64,000 nucleotides of DNA, taken from positions 1-64,000 of the IMG/VR virus record IMGVR_UViG_3300047300_001121. One strand, written 5' to 3'. The notes below the pieces were generated by a model. That model saw only the letters and a program-made list of their open reading frames with translations, made no database searches and was not told the DNA's origin. Positions 1-8,881 of this stretch are shown here, piece by piece; the first letter of the stretch is position 1; each line of letters opens with the position of its first letter. A program made the position numbers and the translations under genes. The DNA comes from a virus.

Positions 1-2887
1 CTGTGACGCTGTACGTCGTGCCAACTGCCAGGCTTACGTTTGCCGCCAGGACGCCACCGCCGCCACCGCCACCGCTGTTACCACTGTTGCCGCCACCGCC
101 ACCGCCAGCCACAACCAAATAGGAAATGGTGTAGGTGGTCGGGATGCCAGTGCTTTGCGTTGTGCCGTCACCGAACGTGATGCTGTTGGTGAACACCGTC
201 CCGAACTTGAAGCTGGCGTCACCAAGGTTGTAGGCGCCGCTGGTGCTCGGGTAGATCTTCGCGGAATCCTGCCGGAGCCTCTCCGTTCCACTGAAGTGCC
301 AGTAGATGTTTCCGCCGGACAGTCGCATGCGAACCGATTCCGAGTACCCGCCGATGTATCGGTAACTCGCGAGGTGAAGCTCTCCAACGGCGTAGTTGCC
401 GCTGTCAAGGCTTGTCGATGTGATGTTGGTCGCATAGATGCGAGCCATCTCGTACGAGGTGCCGTTGGAGTTCTTTCCCTCCCACTCCATGCCACCGAGG
501 GAATTTGTCGTGGCAGTGCCCGTGGGCGTCATCGTCTTCTGGAATCGAAGCGATGACTCGTCCGTCAGCGTGGTCGAGGTGTTGACGGATTTGAACGCGT
601 CAACAACACCTGACTGCGTGACCTGAATCGTTCCGGTGTAGTTGCCGCCGCCAAGTCCGGCGACGTAGTTGGTGTAGTTGCTGGCGTCGAGGACCGTGTT
701 GCCTTTGAAAATCAGCGACGCGTTGGAGCGACGGGCGTCAAGAACGTTCGTCCAAGACACGGTTGCGCCAACAGTTCCAGACGGGGCCGCATAGACGATC
801 AGGCCGTCGTAGGCGTCCCAGCGAGAAACAATGTCGGCAAAGGCATACGTGTGGCTCCCGGACGTGGTGGTGTAGTTGACCCCGTAGCTGGCGCCCCCGT
901 AGTTGCCTCCAGAAAAACCAATTGCCAGTGAGCGAGGGTTGCCCGAGTTCATGACGCTGGAACCGGCGCCCCAAGTCACTGCACCGCTAAAAGACGCATT
1001 ACCAGAGCCGTCCACTCGCCCAACTTGGCCGCCTGCCCCGTTGCCGAAGAATGTGCCTTGATCCCCGCCGTACCAGTTCAGGTACACGCCACGACTCGCG
1101 TCAGAAGAGTCAAGGTGCAAGTTGCCGTTTGTTGTCGCAACAGAAGCCGTAGTGCTGTCACCCTGGAAGCCGTTGCCGCCAACGCGCAAAGAGTTGCTCC
1201 AGCCGCTATTGGGGCCAAAAGTGATGTAGGAATCACCGGGGAATGTCGGGCCATTGTGAGCGGCGAGAGCCGTCAGCGTGTACAGGCTCGAGATCGTTGC
1301 GGCATTAAGTACCGCATCAGCTCCACCCCCATGTGTGAACACACGGACCTTGACCGTGTATGAGTTTCCCGTGCTGACAATGTGGGAAATTGGGATCTTG
1401 TAGCAGGTGTTGGTCGCATCCCACGCGAACTCGCCAATGGCGATGTTTGCCCCGATGGTCCCCAGCACATCAACGACACGGGAACTGTTCAAAAAGATGT
1501 TGTTGGTCGGGTTTGTGCCAACCGCAAACACTTTGGTCAGCTTGCCGCCCGAATTCTGGTTGGAGTAGGTGCTGGTGATCTCGACCTCAATGTATCCCCA
1601 CATTGACAGGTTTCCGAGGCGGAGATCGACGGCGAGGTTTGCCGTACCGTTTGTGAAGTACGGCGTCTGAAGCAGCACCTCGCCGTGGTTGTCGGTGTTC
1701 TTGTACCCGGCGAGTTTCAACCAGCCGGTCATCGTGTCGCCGGATTTCAGAACATAGCGACCGTCGCCGTAGTTGGTGTAGTTGCTGGAGTCGAGAAGCT
1801 TTTTCCAAGAGCCCCACGTCGTTCCGCTACCGCTTCGCTGCCAGACGTTCCCGTTGTCAGTAAAACCAAGCTGGTGAGAAAGACCGCCAGTCCAGTCCGT
1901 TCCAGAGCCATACTGCCGGAACGTCATCTCGCCAAAATAGCCGCCGCCGTCGTTCAGGCCGTCCGTGCCGTTGGCCTTGAAGTCGAACATGACGCCCATG
2001 TCAATGGTCTGCGGCGTCGTGGCTGTACTGCGAGAATCGGTGACGCGCAAAGCGTACGCGGAACCGTTGATGTTGATACCCCAAGTGCCGGACGCGCCAG
2101 TGCCGGTCAGCGACGGGGAATAGCTGGTGTAGTTGCTCGCGTTGAGCGTCTGGTTTCCGTTCTCTTTGATCGCACCGGTGATGTTGGCCGAACCGGTGAC
2201 CTGGAGCTTGTCGGTGTTGTTGTCGGTGGCCGAGCCGATCAGGACGTTGCCGCTGGTGGCAAAGCGAACGGCTTCGGTCGAACCAAAGACAAAGACCCAT
2301 GGCAAGACCGTACCAGTGCCCAGCGATCCGGACACCAAACGCATGGTCCCGGATGCTGCGGTCAGTGTGCCAATGGATGAGTTCGCGGGGTCAGACGAGT
2401 TGAAGACCTGGAACTGCGCGTTGACAGCGGTGCCGCTGGGAATGAGGCCGAAGTAGGTGTTGGAGTTGGCGGTAGATGTCTGCACCAGGACGCGGTTTGC
2501 GTACGTCCCGTTGGTGAAGTCGCCGGTGATGCGGTTGCCGGTGCCGGTGAAGGACAGGTTGCCGGAGATGTTCTGCTGGGTGTCGAGCTTGATCTGGTTC
2601 AGCATCGCCTTGGTCAGGCGCAGCTCGACCTTGTCAGCAGCAGAGAAGGCGCGAGCCGTGGTGCCGTCCTGGCCGCGAACAACGGTGAAGGTGTCGGTGG
2701 TGCGCGCCGTGACCTTGACGATCTCGAGGTTGCCGGCGGTGTCGGCCAGGGTGACGTAGAAGTAGTCGCCAACACCCGGAGACGGGAACAGCGCACCCAA
2801 CCCAGCCGTCACAGAGAAGCTTGTCGCTGCGGCGGTGATTGTCGCCGATAGAGCAGCCTGTGCGTTGTTGGTGAATAAAACAGCCAT
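1..2887 (-). CDS. Tail fibre protein, C-terminus cut by the window edge
   Basis: An open frame of about 962 codons starts at ATG 2887 and is still open at base 1, so the 3' end lies outside the window. The N-terminus (MAVLFTNN, then a small beta domain with VVRGQDGT) is typical of phage fibre attachment domains. The middle repeats NYTNY/NYTSY elements (LDSSNYTNYG, LDASNYTNYV) and a MTGWLKL block, as in phage fibres built from repeated trimeric modules. The last visible part is a run rich in Gly (GGGGGG, NSGNSGG) after YLVVAGGG, which resembles the glycine-rich receptor-binding tip domain of many phage adhesins. It follows the 598-residue repeat protein by 30 bases. Role: host binding. Fibre assignment is firm, receptor unknown. 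Confidence 0.88.
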   Translation of the reverse strand, partial: MAVLFTNNAQAALSATITAAATSFSVTAGLGALFPSPGVGDYFYVTLADTAGNLEIVKVTARTTDTFTVVRGQDGTTARAFSAADKVELRLTKAMLNQIKLDTQQNISGNLSFTGTGNRITGDFTNGTYANRVLVQTSTANSNTYFGLIPSGTAVNAQFQVFNSSDPANSSIGTLTAASGTMRLVSGSLGTGTVLPWVFVFGSTEAVRFATSGNVLIGSATDNNTDKLQVTGSANITGAIKENGNQTLNASNYTSYSPSLTGTGASGTWGININGSAYALRVTDSRSTATTPQTIDMGVMFDFKANGTDGLNDGGGYFGEMTFRQYGSGTDWTGGLSHQLGFTDNGNVWQRSGSGTTWGSWKKLLDSSNYTNYGDGRYVLKSGDTMTGWLKLAGYKNTDNHGEVLLQTPYFTNGTANLAVDLRLGNLSMWGYIEVEITSTYSNQNSGGKLTKVFAVGTNPTNNIFLNSSRVVDVLGTIGANIAIGEFAWDATNTCYKIPISHIVSTGNSYTVKVRVFTHGGGADAVLNAATISSLYTLTALAAHNGPTFPGDSYITFGPNSGWSNSLRVGGNGFQGDSTTASVATTNGNLHLDSSDASRGVYLNWYGGDQGTFFGNGAGGQVGRVDGSGNASFSGAVTWGAGSSVMNSGNPRSLAIGFSGGNYGGASYGVNYTTTSGSHTYAFADIVSRWDAYDGLIVYAAPSGTVGATVSWTNVLDARRSNASLIFKGNTVLDASNYTNYVAGLGGGNYTGTIQVTQSGVVDAFKSVNTSTTLTDESSLRFQKTMTPTGTATTNSLGGMEWEGKNSNGTSYEMARIYATNITSTSLDSGNYAVGELHLASYRYIGGYSESVRMRLSGGNIYWHFSGTERLRQDSAKIYPSTSGAYNLGDASFKFGTVFTNSITFGDGTTQSTGIPTTYTISYLVVAGGGGGGNSGNSGGGGGGGVLAANVSLAVGTTYSVT

Positions 2888-2917
2888 TGCTAAGCCTTGT
2901 TGGGTGTGTCTGTGATT

Positions 2918-4714
2918 TTATCGAGTGGCCACGATGTAGCCGGTCTCCACTGAGCCGACGGAAACGCTGTCTGAGTCGGCACTGCCGGAGGCGTAGTCGA
3001 CCTCGGCGATGAATGACGCATTGGAGGCCTTGGCATCGCTCGAGGCGGCGTCAACTTCGGCCGCGACTTGAGCGCTCGCAGCTGCCGCCGACATGGTCAC
3101 CAGCGTTGCCTTGACCGTCGCCGAGACACCGTTGAACAAGAACATCTTGCGCAGACGGGCGTTGATTGCGACCGCAGCCAGCGCGTAGCCCTCGGAGTTC
3201 TTGACGATGTCGATGACCGCGTCGCTGGCGGAGAACGATGTCTGCAGGTCGCCATCGAGATTGACCTGGATGCGGACGTATCCGAACGCTTGCGCGAGAC
3301 CGTCGCCAGCGCCGTCGAGGCGCTTGACAATGCTGGCGCGACCCGAGGTAAGCGCCATGACATACGCTTGACCCTCCAGCGTTTTACGCAGCTCGATGGT
3401 CGTGATGACATTGACGTTGGCTGCGCCGGCGGCCGCGATGTTCTTGCTGATGGCGGCAGCACCATCGGTCACGGCAGTAGCAAGGCCCGCGCACGCCATG
3501 AACTTGGCGATGGTGGCCTGGCCAGAGGTGCTGGCCGATGCCGTGGAGCTGATGTTCAGGACCTTGGTGACGTTCGCGGATGCGACGTCAACGGACAGGG
3601 TCACCGCGCCTTCGCCGGTCACGTTTTTGGTGATGGCGGCATCGGAGGAGGTCAGCGCTGCAGCAGCTGCGGCCGCGGCAATGAACTTGTCGACCTGTGC
3701 AGCAGCCGACGTGGAGGCAACGGCGGCGGACTGCGTTGCGATCGTTTTGGCGATGGTTGCCTGGCCCGTGGTTTCGGCCGACGCGTTGCCGGCGCACTCC
3801 ATGCTCTTGACCAGGGTGGCCGAGCCGACGGTCGACGCCGTCGCAACGGCACCCACAGCGGCCAGCGGATTGATCAAGCTGGCGAGACCCGTCGACGATG
3901 CAACCGCACTGGCAGCAGCCTGGGAGACCTTGACGATGTCTGCACTGCCGGAGCTCGAGGCCGTGGCGTTGCCGCCGGCGTTGAGCACGACTTGCAGGCC
4001 AACATCAGCAACGTCGACCACAAAGGCGTCGCAATGGCCTGCGAGCGTCACCGTCTGAGCAGCGTTGGCAGTCGCGGTGGCCGAGACCTGAGCATCGGTG
4101 GCGACGGACCAGTTGACCGTGGTCGCGCCAGACGCGCTGGCCGATGCCGTGGCAGAGCCTTCGACGTTGTCGGTCTTGCCGAGTTGGCCAGAGATCGACG
4201 CCCAGGCCGAGGCCGAGCCGGCAAACGACAGGACGAAAGCCGCCGTTCCGGTTGCGCTGGCCGTGGCCGAGACGCTGGACGCGAGGTTTGCAGTGTTGCT
4301 GGGGATTGCGGAGGCCGACGCGCTTGCAGAAGCGCTGGCACTCAGGTTGTCGCTCTTGCCGACATCGCCCGCGGTCGATGCGGAGGTAGAAGCCGAGCCG
4401 GCGATGTTGGCCGCGCGCGCAAGAGCTGCGGCGACGGTTGCGCTCGTGCTGGCGGAACCAGCGAGCGGAATGCCCAGGATGACGCCGGCGTAGGTGACGA
4501 CGTACGCGCTCGAGGCCGCGGCAATGTTCTTCGACAGCGAGGCCTGCGCCACGATGCTGCCGACACCAGTGATGGCGCCAGCAACATTGCACGACAGGCC
4601 GAGCGCGCCCGAACACGTCGCAGCACTCGAGGCGGATGCTGCGAGCTCCTGCAACACACCGCCGGCGCTACCGTTGAGCGTCGCCGAGTTGAGTACAGAA
4701 GCGTTGAGCAGCAT
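2918..4714 (-). CDS. 598-residue Ala/Ser-rich repeat protein, probable virion appendage
   Basis: The protein is overwhelmingly Ala, Ser, Thr, Val and Gly. It is built from degenerate units of roughly 20 residues with alternating small/hydrophobic positions (for example GQATIAK, then a short Ala/Ser strand, then TSG or STS). This looks like a beta-solenoid or a long fibrous shaft. Tryptophans and cysteines are rare and there are no catalytic motifs. ATG 4714 has GTAAGGG just upstream. It sits between a gp80-like tail protein and the tail fibre, so a tail-associated shaft, spike or surface decoration is the likely role. I do not recognise a family. The long open frame on the opposite strand is a GC-driven shadow. 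Confidence 0.7.
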   Translation of the reverse strand: MLLNASVLNSATLNGSAGGVLQELAASASSAATCSGALGLSCNVAGAITGVGSIVAQASLSKNIAAASSAYVVTYAGVILGIPLAGSASTSATVAAALARAANIAGSASTSASTAGDVGKSDNLSASASASASASAIPSNTANLASSVSATASATGTAAFVLSFAGSASAWASISGQLGKTDNVEGSATASASASGATTVNWSVATDAQVSATATANAAQTVTLAGHCDAFVVDVADVGLQVVLNAGGNATASSSGSADIVKVSQAAASAVASSTGLASLINPLAAVGAVATASTVGSATLVKSMECAGNASAETTGQATIAKTIATQSAAVASTSAAAQVDKFIAAAAAAAALTSSDAAITKNVTGEGAVTLSVDVASANVTKVLNISSTASASTSGQATIAKFMACAGLATAVTDGAAAISKNIAAAGAANVNVITTIELRKTLEGQAYVMALTSGRASIVKRLDGAGDGLAQAFGYVRIQVNLDGDLQTSFSASDAVIDIVKNSEGYALAAVAINARLRKMFLFNGVSATVKATLVTMSAAAASAQVAAEVDAASSDAKASNASFIAEVDYASGSADSDSVSVGSVETGYIVATR

Positions 4715-4728
4715 CCCTTACCCCGGGA

Positions 4729-5163
4729 TTAGGCGAACGTGATCGACAGCGAGGCAGCGGGGAAGGTGACCGTGTCAGCCTGGTTGATCGTCTTGGCGAT
4801 GGTGAGCGCGCCCCAGAACAGCAGGTTGCCGCCGGAAGCTGCGTCGTAGATGCCGAAGTGCGTGACCGTGCCCCAGCCAGTGGAGGGCGTGGGGAAGGTG
4901 ATGGCGCCGTTGTTGCTGGTCTGGCCTCCGGTGCCGCTCGAGGCGACAGTGGAGCCAGCCGACTGCGTGCCGGCCCAGTTGGCCAGGCTCGAGCCCACGG
5001 AGACGCGAGCGTACGAACCGCCCGACACTTCGGTGCCGCCGCCGGCGTCGCTGGGAGCCGCGGTCAGCAGACCGACGTACAGGGTCGTGGTGGTGGGGGC
5101 GGCTTGGCCACGGAACAACTGATCGATCAGTTTATTCTCGAGGTAGTCTGACATTGCGGACAT
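4729..5163 (-). CDS. Tail fibre/baseplate protein, Gp80-like family
   Basis: This 144-residue protein has the pattern of the small phage tail protein family: N-terminal SDYLENKLIDQLFRG, then TTLYVGLLTAAPSDAGGGTE, VSGGSYARV and TVTHFGIYDAASGGNLLFWG. The fold is probably an all-beta domain at the tail tip. ATG 5163 is chosen because AAGGAAAC lies at the right distance upstream; a second ATG three codons later is possible. It is the gene after a BppU-like protein and before the Ala/Ser repeat protein, which places it in the adsorption part of the late operon. Family call is good; exact position in the virion is inferred. Confidence 0.75.
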   Translation of the reverse strand: MSAMSDYLENKLIDQLFRGQAAPTTTTLYVGLLTAAPSDAGGGTEVSGGSYARVSVGSSLANWAGTQSAGSTVASSGTGGQTSNNGAITFPTPSTGWGTVTHFGIYDAASGGNLLFWGALTIAKTINQADTVTFPAASLSITFA

Positions 5164-5175
5164 GGTGTTTCCTTT

Positions 5176-5508
5176 TTAGAACTGTTGACGGACATTGAAC
5201 TTGAGAACGTCGTAGACCGTTTGAATTTGGCCGTCGAAGTCGATCTCTACCTCCCCTTCGTAGAGGCCAGGCTCCACGTCGAGAACGCCTCCGGAGAAGT
5301 TGAATCGAACCTTCCCGGTTGAACCCCCATCGACCTTGTCGCAAACGATCGTGGAGAGAACGGTGTCGCTTCCGGCTGCCCGGAATTTCACGCGCACGAT
5401 GACGTCAGCGTCGGCGACGTTGATGACTTCGCCGCTTGACGGATCGGTGAGCGTGAGCGTGATGTTGGGCAGCGAGTCGCCCTGAACGAGTTTGATTTTT
5501 TCAGCCAT
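5176..5508 (-). CDS. BppU-like baseplate upper protein, N-terminal-type domain only
   Basis: The 110 residues begin MAEKIKLVQGDSLPNITLTL and continue with a beta-sandwich pattern ending in GLYEGEVEIDFDGQIQTVYD and LKFNVRQ. This matches the short proteins often annotated as BppU family baseplate upper proteins in phages of Gram-negative hosts. Only the N-terminal immunoglobulin-like domain is present, with no long trimeric C-terminal part as in lactococcal BppU. It lies between the head-tail adaptor genes and the gp80-like tail gene, as expected for a piece joining tail and fibre. The family call comes from sequence pattern alone. Confidence 0.6.
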   Translation of the reverse strand: MAEKIKLVQGDSLPNITLTLTDPSSGEVINVADADVIVRVKFRAAGSDTVLSTIVCDKVDGGSTGKVRFNFSGGVLDVEPGLYEGEVEIDFDGQIQTVYDVLKFNVRQQF

Positions 5509-5517
5509 GTCTTACTT

Positions 5518-6159
5518 TCAGAATCCGAAGCGCACAGGGCGAACGCGCGGGCTGCCGGCCACCTTGTCGTGGGCCTCGAACACTTTGGCCTTGGTGATGC
5601 CGTCGTCGAACATCGCCTTGTTCAGCAGCGCGAGCTCGCCGTTGCTCCAGGCCTTGCCGGGCATCGACATGAGGCGGAACTTGGCGCCGGCCAGGATCTC
5701 GTCGAGGTAGATGTCGACCAGGAACTGCGGCAGGAAGGTGCCGAACTGGTTGGGCGTGTACACGGCACGCACGGTCATCTTGGCTTTGTTGGCGCCGTAC
5801 GGAATCGGGTAGATCCGAAAGCTCGTGTAATCGTTGGCGGCGTTGTAGTACGCGGGATCCGAGCCCTTGGCTTCTTGCCAGTTGGGGATCAGCTCTTGCA
5901 GGCGCTCCATGGTCACCGGCACGAGCTCGCGGTTGACCATCCAAATGGACTTGATGGTGACCAGCTGCGCACCGGTGGGCGTGTCGATCTCGTACTCGTT
6001 GATGTTGTCGAGCACGATCAGTGGGTCCTGGATTTCATTCCAGACGCCGGCCTCGCGGCAGAACTCGTTGGCCGAGCGCATGATGGCCTGCTTGACCAGC
6101 GTGTCGGGCGCGCCGGGAACTTCAGGCAGGATGTACGGGAGCAGGTCGGTTGGCGTCAT
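5518..6159 (-). CDS. Head-tail adaptor (connector) protein
   Basis: A 213-residue protein of the adaptor type found next to capsid genes in podoviruses: an N-terminal helical segment (LVKQAIMRSANEFCREAGVWN), a beta core (NEYEIDTPTGAQLVTIKSIW; YTSFRIYPIPYG) and a C-terminal helical bundle with FLVDIYLDEILAGAKFRL. This domain order matches the SU10-like adaptor family that forms a ring under the portal. It starts four bases beyond the stop of the 257-residue adaptor-like gene, so the two are translated together. Assignment rests on pattern and gene order. Confidence 0.65.
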   Translation of the reverse strand: MTPTDLLPYILPEVPGAPDTLVKQAIMRSANEFCREAGVWNEIQDPLIVLDNINEYEIDTPTGAQLVTIKSIWMVNRELVPVTMERLQELIPNWQEAKGSDPAYYNAANDYTSFRIYPIPYGANKAKMTVRAVYTPNQFGTFLPQFLVDIYLDEILAGAKFRLMSMPGKAWSNGELALLNKAMFDDGITKAKVFEAHDKVAGSPRVRPVRFGF

Positions 6160-6162
6160 GCG

Positions 6163-6936
6163 TTACCTCGGCGTCGTGGCCAACGGATTGCTGTCCAGGC
6201 CCTGGATGTTCGGGTTGATGCCGGCGATGGCCTTGGCATGCACGCCGATGCTGTCCTTGAACTGCGCTGCGTAGCCGGCCGCCAGGGCCAGGTTGGCTGC
6301 GTTCTCGGCATCCTTGCTGTAGGCGCGGAACAGGATGTAGTCGGTGAGGTCGTCGACGTAGGTGTCGTCGACTGCGACCTTGGCTGTGCTGTTGCCGTCC
6401 CAGGTGTAGGTGCCGGACTGGGGCACGTCGAGCGGGTCAGCGATGTACGACATCTCCACCCAGACATTGGTGGAGGCGGGCACGCCAGGGCTCACGTAAA
6501 ACTCGTGCGGCGTGCGCGGATCGAACGTGTACGAGCTGACCTTGGTGTCAGTCTCGGTGTGCCAATCCGGAGAATTCGAGTCGAGAACGTCACGATCGAT
6601 CAAGCGGATGGCTCGACCGACCGTGGTTCCGTCGGTGCCCATGTTCCGGATCACGGACATGAGTGCTGTGCCGCTGATGTTGGCAGCAGGCTCGCCGTCG
6701 CCAGGGATGATCCTGGTCGACGGAATCAGGCTGATCGACTGCCTGGTGCCAGGCACAAGCTTGACGGCGTCAACACGCGAGCACGAGCTTGGGACGTACT
6801 TGGCGATGGCCCGTTGGCCATCATTGAGCCAATTGACGAGCTCCCGCTGCGTCCATCGTGTGAACTGCGGAGAGAGGTCGTGCAGCTGACCGGATACCCG
6901 GTACAGCACGTCCTTGACATACGTGTTTGCCGCCAT
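6163..6936 (-). CDS. DUF6682-like head-tail connector protein
   Basis: The 257 residues begin with a helical region containing FTRWTQRELVNWLNDGQRAIA, typical of DUF6682-type phage proteins encoded beside capsid and adaptor genes. A beta-rich middle (RAIRLIDRDVLDS; HEFYVSPGVP) and a helical C-terminus (LTDYILFRAYSKDAENAANLALAAGYAAQFKD) follow. It probably forms part of the connector ring between portal and tail. It is preceded closely by the 120-residue unknown gene and followed by the adaptor gene. The function is inferred from family and order. Confidence 0.65.
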   Translation of the reverse strand: MAANTYVKDVLYRVSGQLHDLSPQFTRWTQRELVNWLNDGQRAIAKYVPSSCSRVDAVKLVPGTRQSISLIPSTRIIPGDGEPAANISGTALMSVIRNMGTDGTTVGRAIRLIDRDVLDSNSPDWHTETDTKVSSYTFDPRTPHEFYVSPGVPASTNVWVEMSYIADPLDVPQSGTYTWDGNSTAKVAVDDTYVDDLTDYILFRAYSKDAENAANLALAAGYAAQFKDSIGVHAKAIAGINPNIQGLDSNPLATTPR

Positions 6937-6945
6937 GCTTTACTT

Positions 6946-7308
6946 TCAGTGGACGCTGAACGCGAAGCGATTGCTGACGCGTTCGATGAGCTCGGTGCTG
7001 CCGTTGCCCGCCGGGTGATACGTGGTCACCTTGGCGTTCTCGAGGATCGACACCAGCTCGGCCGGCACTTCGACCGGCATGCCGCGAGGCACCTGGTACA
7101 TGTAGCCGTTCAGACCGATGGGCACAGCGTCGTGGCCGCCTTCGGCTTCCGAGGTGTGGATGGTGATCGTCTTCTTCTCACCGGACAGGGCGACGTCATG
7201 ACCGTCGACCTTGGGTTGACGCTTGGCCGTGGTGGCCTTTTGCTTCGGCGCTTCTTGCGTCGTAGGCGCGTCATCAATGCTTGAAACTTGAGTGGTGTCG
7301 TTTGACAT
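6946..7308 (-). CDS. Conserved virion-cluster protein of unknown function
   Basis: I take ATG 7308 (protein begins MSNDTTQVSSIDDAP), preceded by GTGAGG, giving 120 residues; an upstream in-frame ATG would run across the capsid terminator. The first 45 residues are polar and probably disordered. The rest is a compact domain with ITIHTSEAEGGHDAVPIGLNG, YQVPRGMPVEVP and LENAKVTTY. Similar small proteins with an 'IPRG..V.VP' motif occur right after the capsid gene in many podoviruses. A minor head component or connector accessory is plausible, but the function is unknown. Confidence 0.65.
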   Translation of the reverse strand: MSNDTTQVSSIDDAPTTQEAPKQKATTAKRQPKVDGHDVALSGEKKTITIHTSEAEGGHDAVPIGLNGYMYQVPRGMPVEVPAELVSILENAKVTTYHPAGNGSTELIERVSNRFAFSVH

Positions 7309-7387
7309 AGGGAGCCTCACAGAAAAATTGCCGGGGATTGCCCGCCCCGGCATCGGGTTCGGTCGCGAGAGATTGCTGCGCACCAAA

Positions 7388-7418
7388 ATCAAAAAGCCCC
7401 CGAAGGGGCTTGTCCCTG
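7388..7418 (-). terminator. Rho-independent terminator after the capsid gene
   Basis: On the minus strand a 7-bp stem (AAGCCCC / GGGGCTT) closed by a TTCG loop is followed by TTTTTGATTTT. It lies 26 bases past the capsid stop codon, so it would trim or partly end capsid transcripts before the connector genes. This is a common way to give the capsid more mRNA than downstream genes. Confidence 0.85.
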
Positions 7419-7443
7419 ACTGCCGGTGTTACCCGGCGTTCAA

Positions 7444-8427
7444 TCAGGCGGTAGCGGCCACTTCGGCGCGAACCATCCAGCTGTCGTTCAGGATGGTGCA
7501 GGTCTGCATGGCCTTCCATGCGACGTGACCACGCTGAGCCAGAGGATCGGAATCGCTCGGCTTCGGGTTCACGACCATGGGGGTCAGAGCAAACATGCCC
7601 TTCAGCGCCACAATGCCGTAGGCATCGCGAGCCACGAACAGCACGGGGTACACGTCGGCGTTGGTGCCGGTCGTGGACAACATGCTGCCCTTCGCACCAC
7701 CAGCATCGGCCCAGGGCTCGAAAATGGTGGAGCTGACGTAGCGCACGTCTTCGCACTTGCCCAGCTCGTTTTCCCAGGGGGTCATCGTGCCGTACTTCTC
7801 AGCGGGCACGAAGCCGGTCAGGCCACGCACGTCGGCTTCCAAGTCGGGGTGGATCAAGGCGACGAAGCCAGGAGCCACGTTCTCGGTGCCGTAGGACGGG
7901 GTCGAACGGACGATGCTGGTGATGAAGCGAGCGTTCTGACGCTTCAGGGCACGCACGGCACGGCGCTGCAGCGTGATGCTGATCGCGGTGTTGACGGCGT
8001 TGCGAGCGGCGCCGTTGGCGTACAGCACGTTGGTGCCAGCCTTCAGCACGCCGAAGCGCATCTTCTCGATCATCTGCGCGGCCTGTTCGCCCAACAGAGC
8101 CACGGACTCGTTCAGAGTCGGGTCCTCATGGGTGTCCAGGATCACGTCGGTGATCGTCACCTTGTCGCCGTACTGAGCCAGCGTGGCGGTGACGTCGGTC
8201 ACGGCCAGGGTTTGGCCAGTGGGAGTCACGCCTTCGGTCAGGGTCGTCGGGGTGTTGGGCAGCGCGTTGTAGCGGCGGAACTTGATGACCTTGGTGGAAG
8301 CCTCGGGCAGAGCTTTCGCTTGACCGAACTTCTCCAGGACCAAGTAGGGGATGCCGCGCTTCAGCAGTTCTTTTTCTGCGTAAGCTGCGGTACGGGGCGA
8401 AATGTCGCCGTAGGAGGTTTGAGCCAT
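7444..8427 (-). CDS. Major capsid protein, N4-gp56 family
   Basis: The 327-residue protein begins with the family hallmark (MAQTSYGDISPRTAAYAEKE, then LLKRGIPYLVLEKFGQAK), followed by KVIKFRRYNALP, LTEGVTPTGQ and a region on calls, loops and strands as in HK97-fold proteins (DVTATLAQYGDKVTITD; EQAAQMIEKMRFGVLKAGTN). A typical C-terminal part with VLFVARDAYGIVALKG and DPLAQRGHVAWKAM ends it. The start has GAAAGGAAATC upstream. It follows the scaffold gene, but only after an unusual 454-bp gap, and is followed by a strong terminator. The assignment is firm. Confidence 0.95.
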   Translation of the reverse strand: MAQTSYGDISPRTAAYAEKELLKRGIPYLVLEKFGQAKALPEASTKVIKFRRYNALPNTPTTLTEGVTPTGQTLAVTDVTATLAQYGDKVTITDVILDTHEDPTLNESVALLGEQAAQMIEKMRFGVLKAGTNVLYANGAARNAVNTAISITLQRRAVRALKRQNARFITSIVRSTPSYGTENVAPGFVALIHPDLEADVRGLTGFVPAEKYGTMTPWENELGKCEDVRYVSSTIFEPWADAGGAKGSMLSTTGTNADVYPVLFVARDAYGIVALKGMFALTPMVVNPKPSDSDPLAQRGHVAWKAMQTCTILNDSWMVRAEVAATA

Positions 8428-8881
8428 GATGATTTCCTTTCGTTAATGGCATCGAGATTTGCTGTTGTTCACAGCCATTGCGGAGAGGAGCGGTATGGAC
8501 TTTCCTTGCCGTGTGCAGATTCGCAGAATTCATGCTGGGGCGCCGAGGCGTGTCCCGAATTCTTCTCGTCATGCGCGACTCGTGAGTCGAGCTCCAAGTG
8601 CTGGGTGTTTGGTATCCGGCGCACCCTGCTACGCCGGCTGTGAGGCAGCTCTTTGTGGACTGCCTGCCACATTGGTTCGTACAGCTCTTGATGCGTACTC
8701 CGCGAATACGCATTGCAAGCTGTGACGCTGAAAAGGTGCCGGGTTGTCGCCGGCGAGATTCCCGTCGCCGCACACGTCTATGCGGTTCACCTGTAGATCC
8801 AGGATGGGGTGATCACCGCGCGAGGCGGGAGCGCACTTCCCTCGGGTATTCAAGCCTGATGCTTGCGCAGAGCAGGGACTC
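8428..8881. other. 454-bp gap between scaffold and capsid genes without a convincing gene
   Basis: Both strands carry only short frames with no good ribosome site or protein-like composition. On the minus strand there are several small hairpins, the clearest being ATGCGTA / TACGCAT around a 9-base loop near 8695-8717. Genes elsewhere in this operon abut or overlap, so a gap of this length stands out. It may hold a capsid promoter, a structured leader, or the remains of a lost gene. I see no consensus promoter. Confidence 0.5.

Noticed and set aside
1-2887. Diversity-generating retroelement acting on the tail fibre
   Set aside because: No reverse transcriptase gene or template repeat was found in the window.
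3068-4732. 554-codon open frame on the plus strand opposite the Ala/Ser repeat protein
   Set aside because: It is Arg/Gly/Asp-rich low-complexity sequence without a ribosome site and mirrors the GC-rich repeats of the real gene.
5569-7284. 571-codon plus-strand frame across the connector genes
   Set aside because: Composition is unlike protein and it runs antisense to three recognised virion genes.
7426-8643. 405-codon plus-strand frame opposite the capsid gene
   Set aside because: A shadow of the N4-gp56-type capsid gene created by high GC at third positions.
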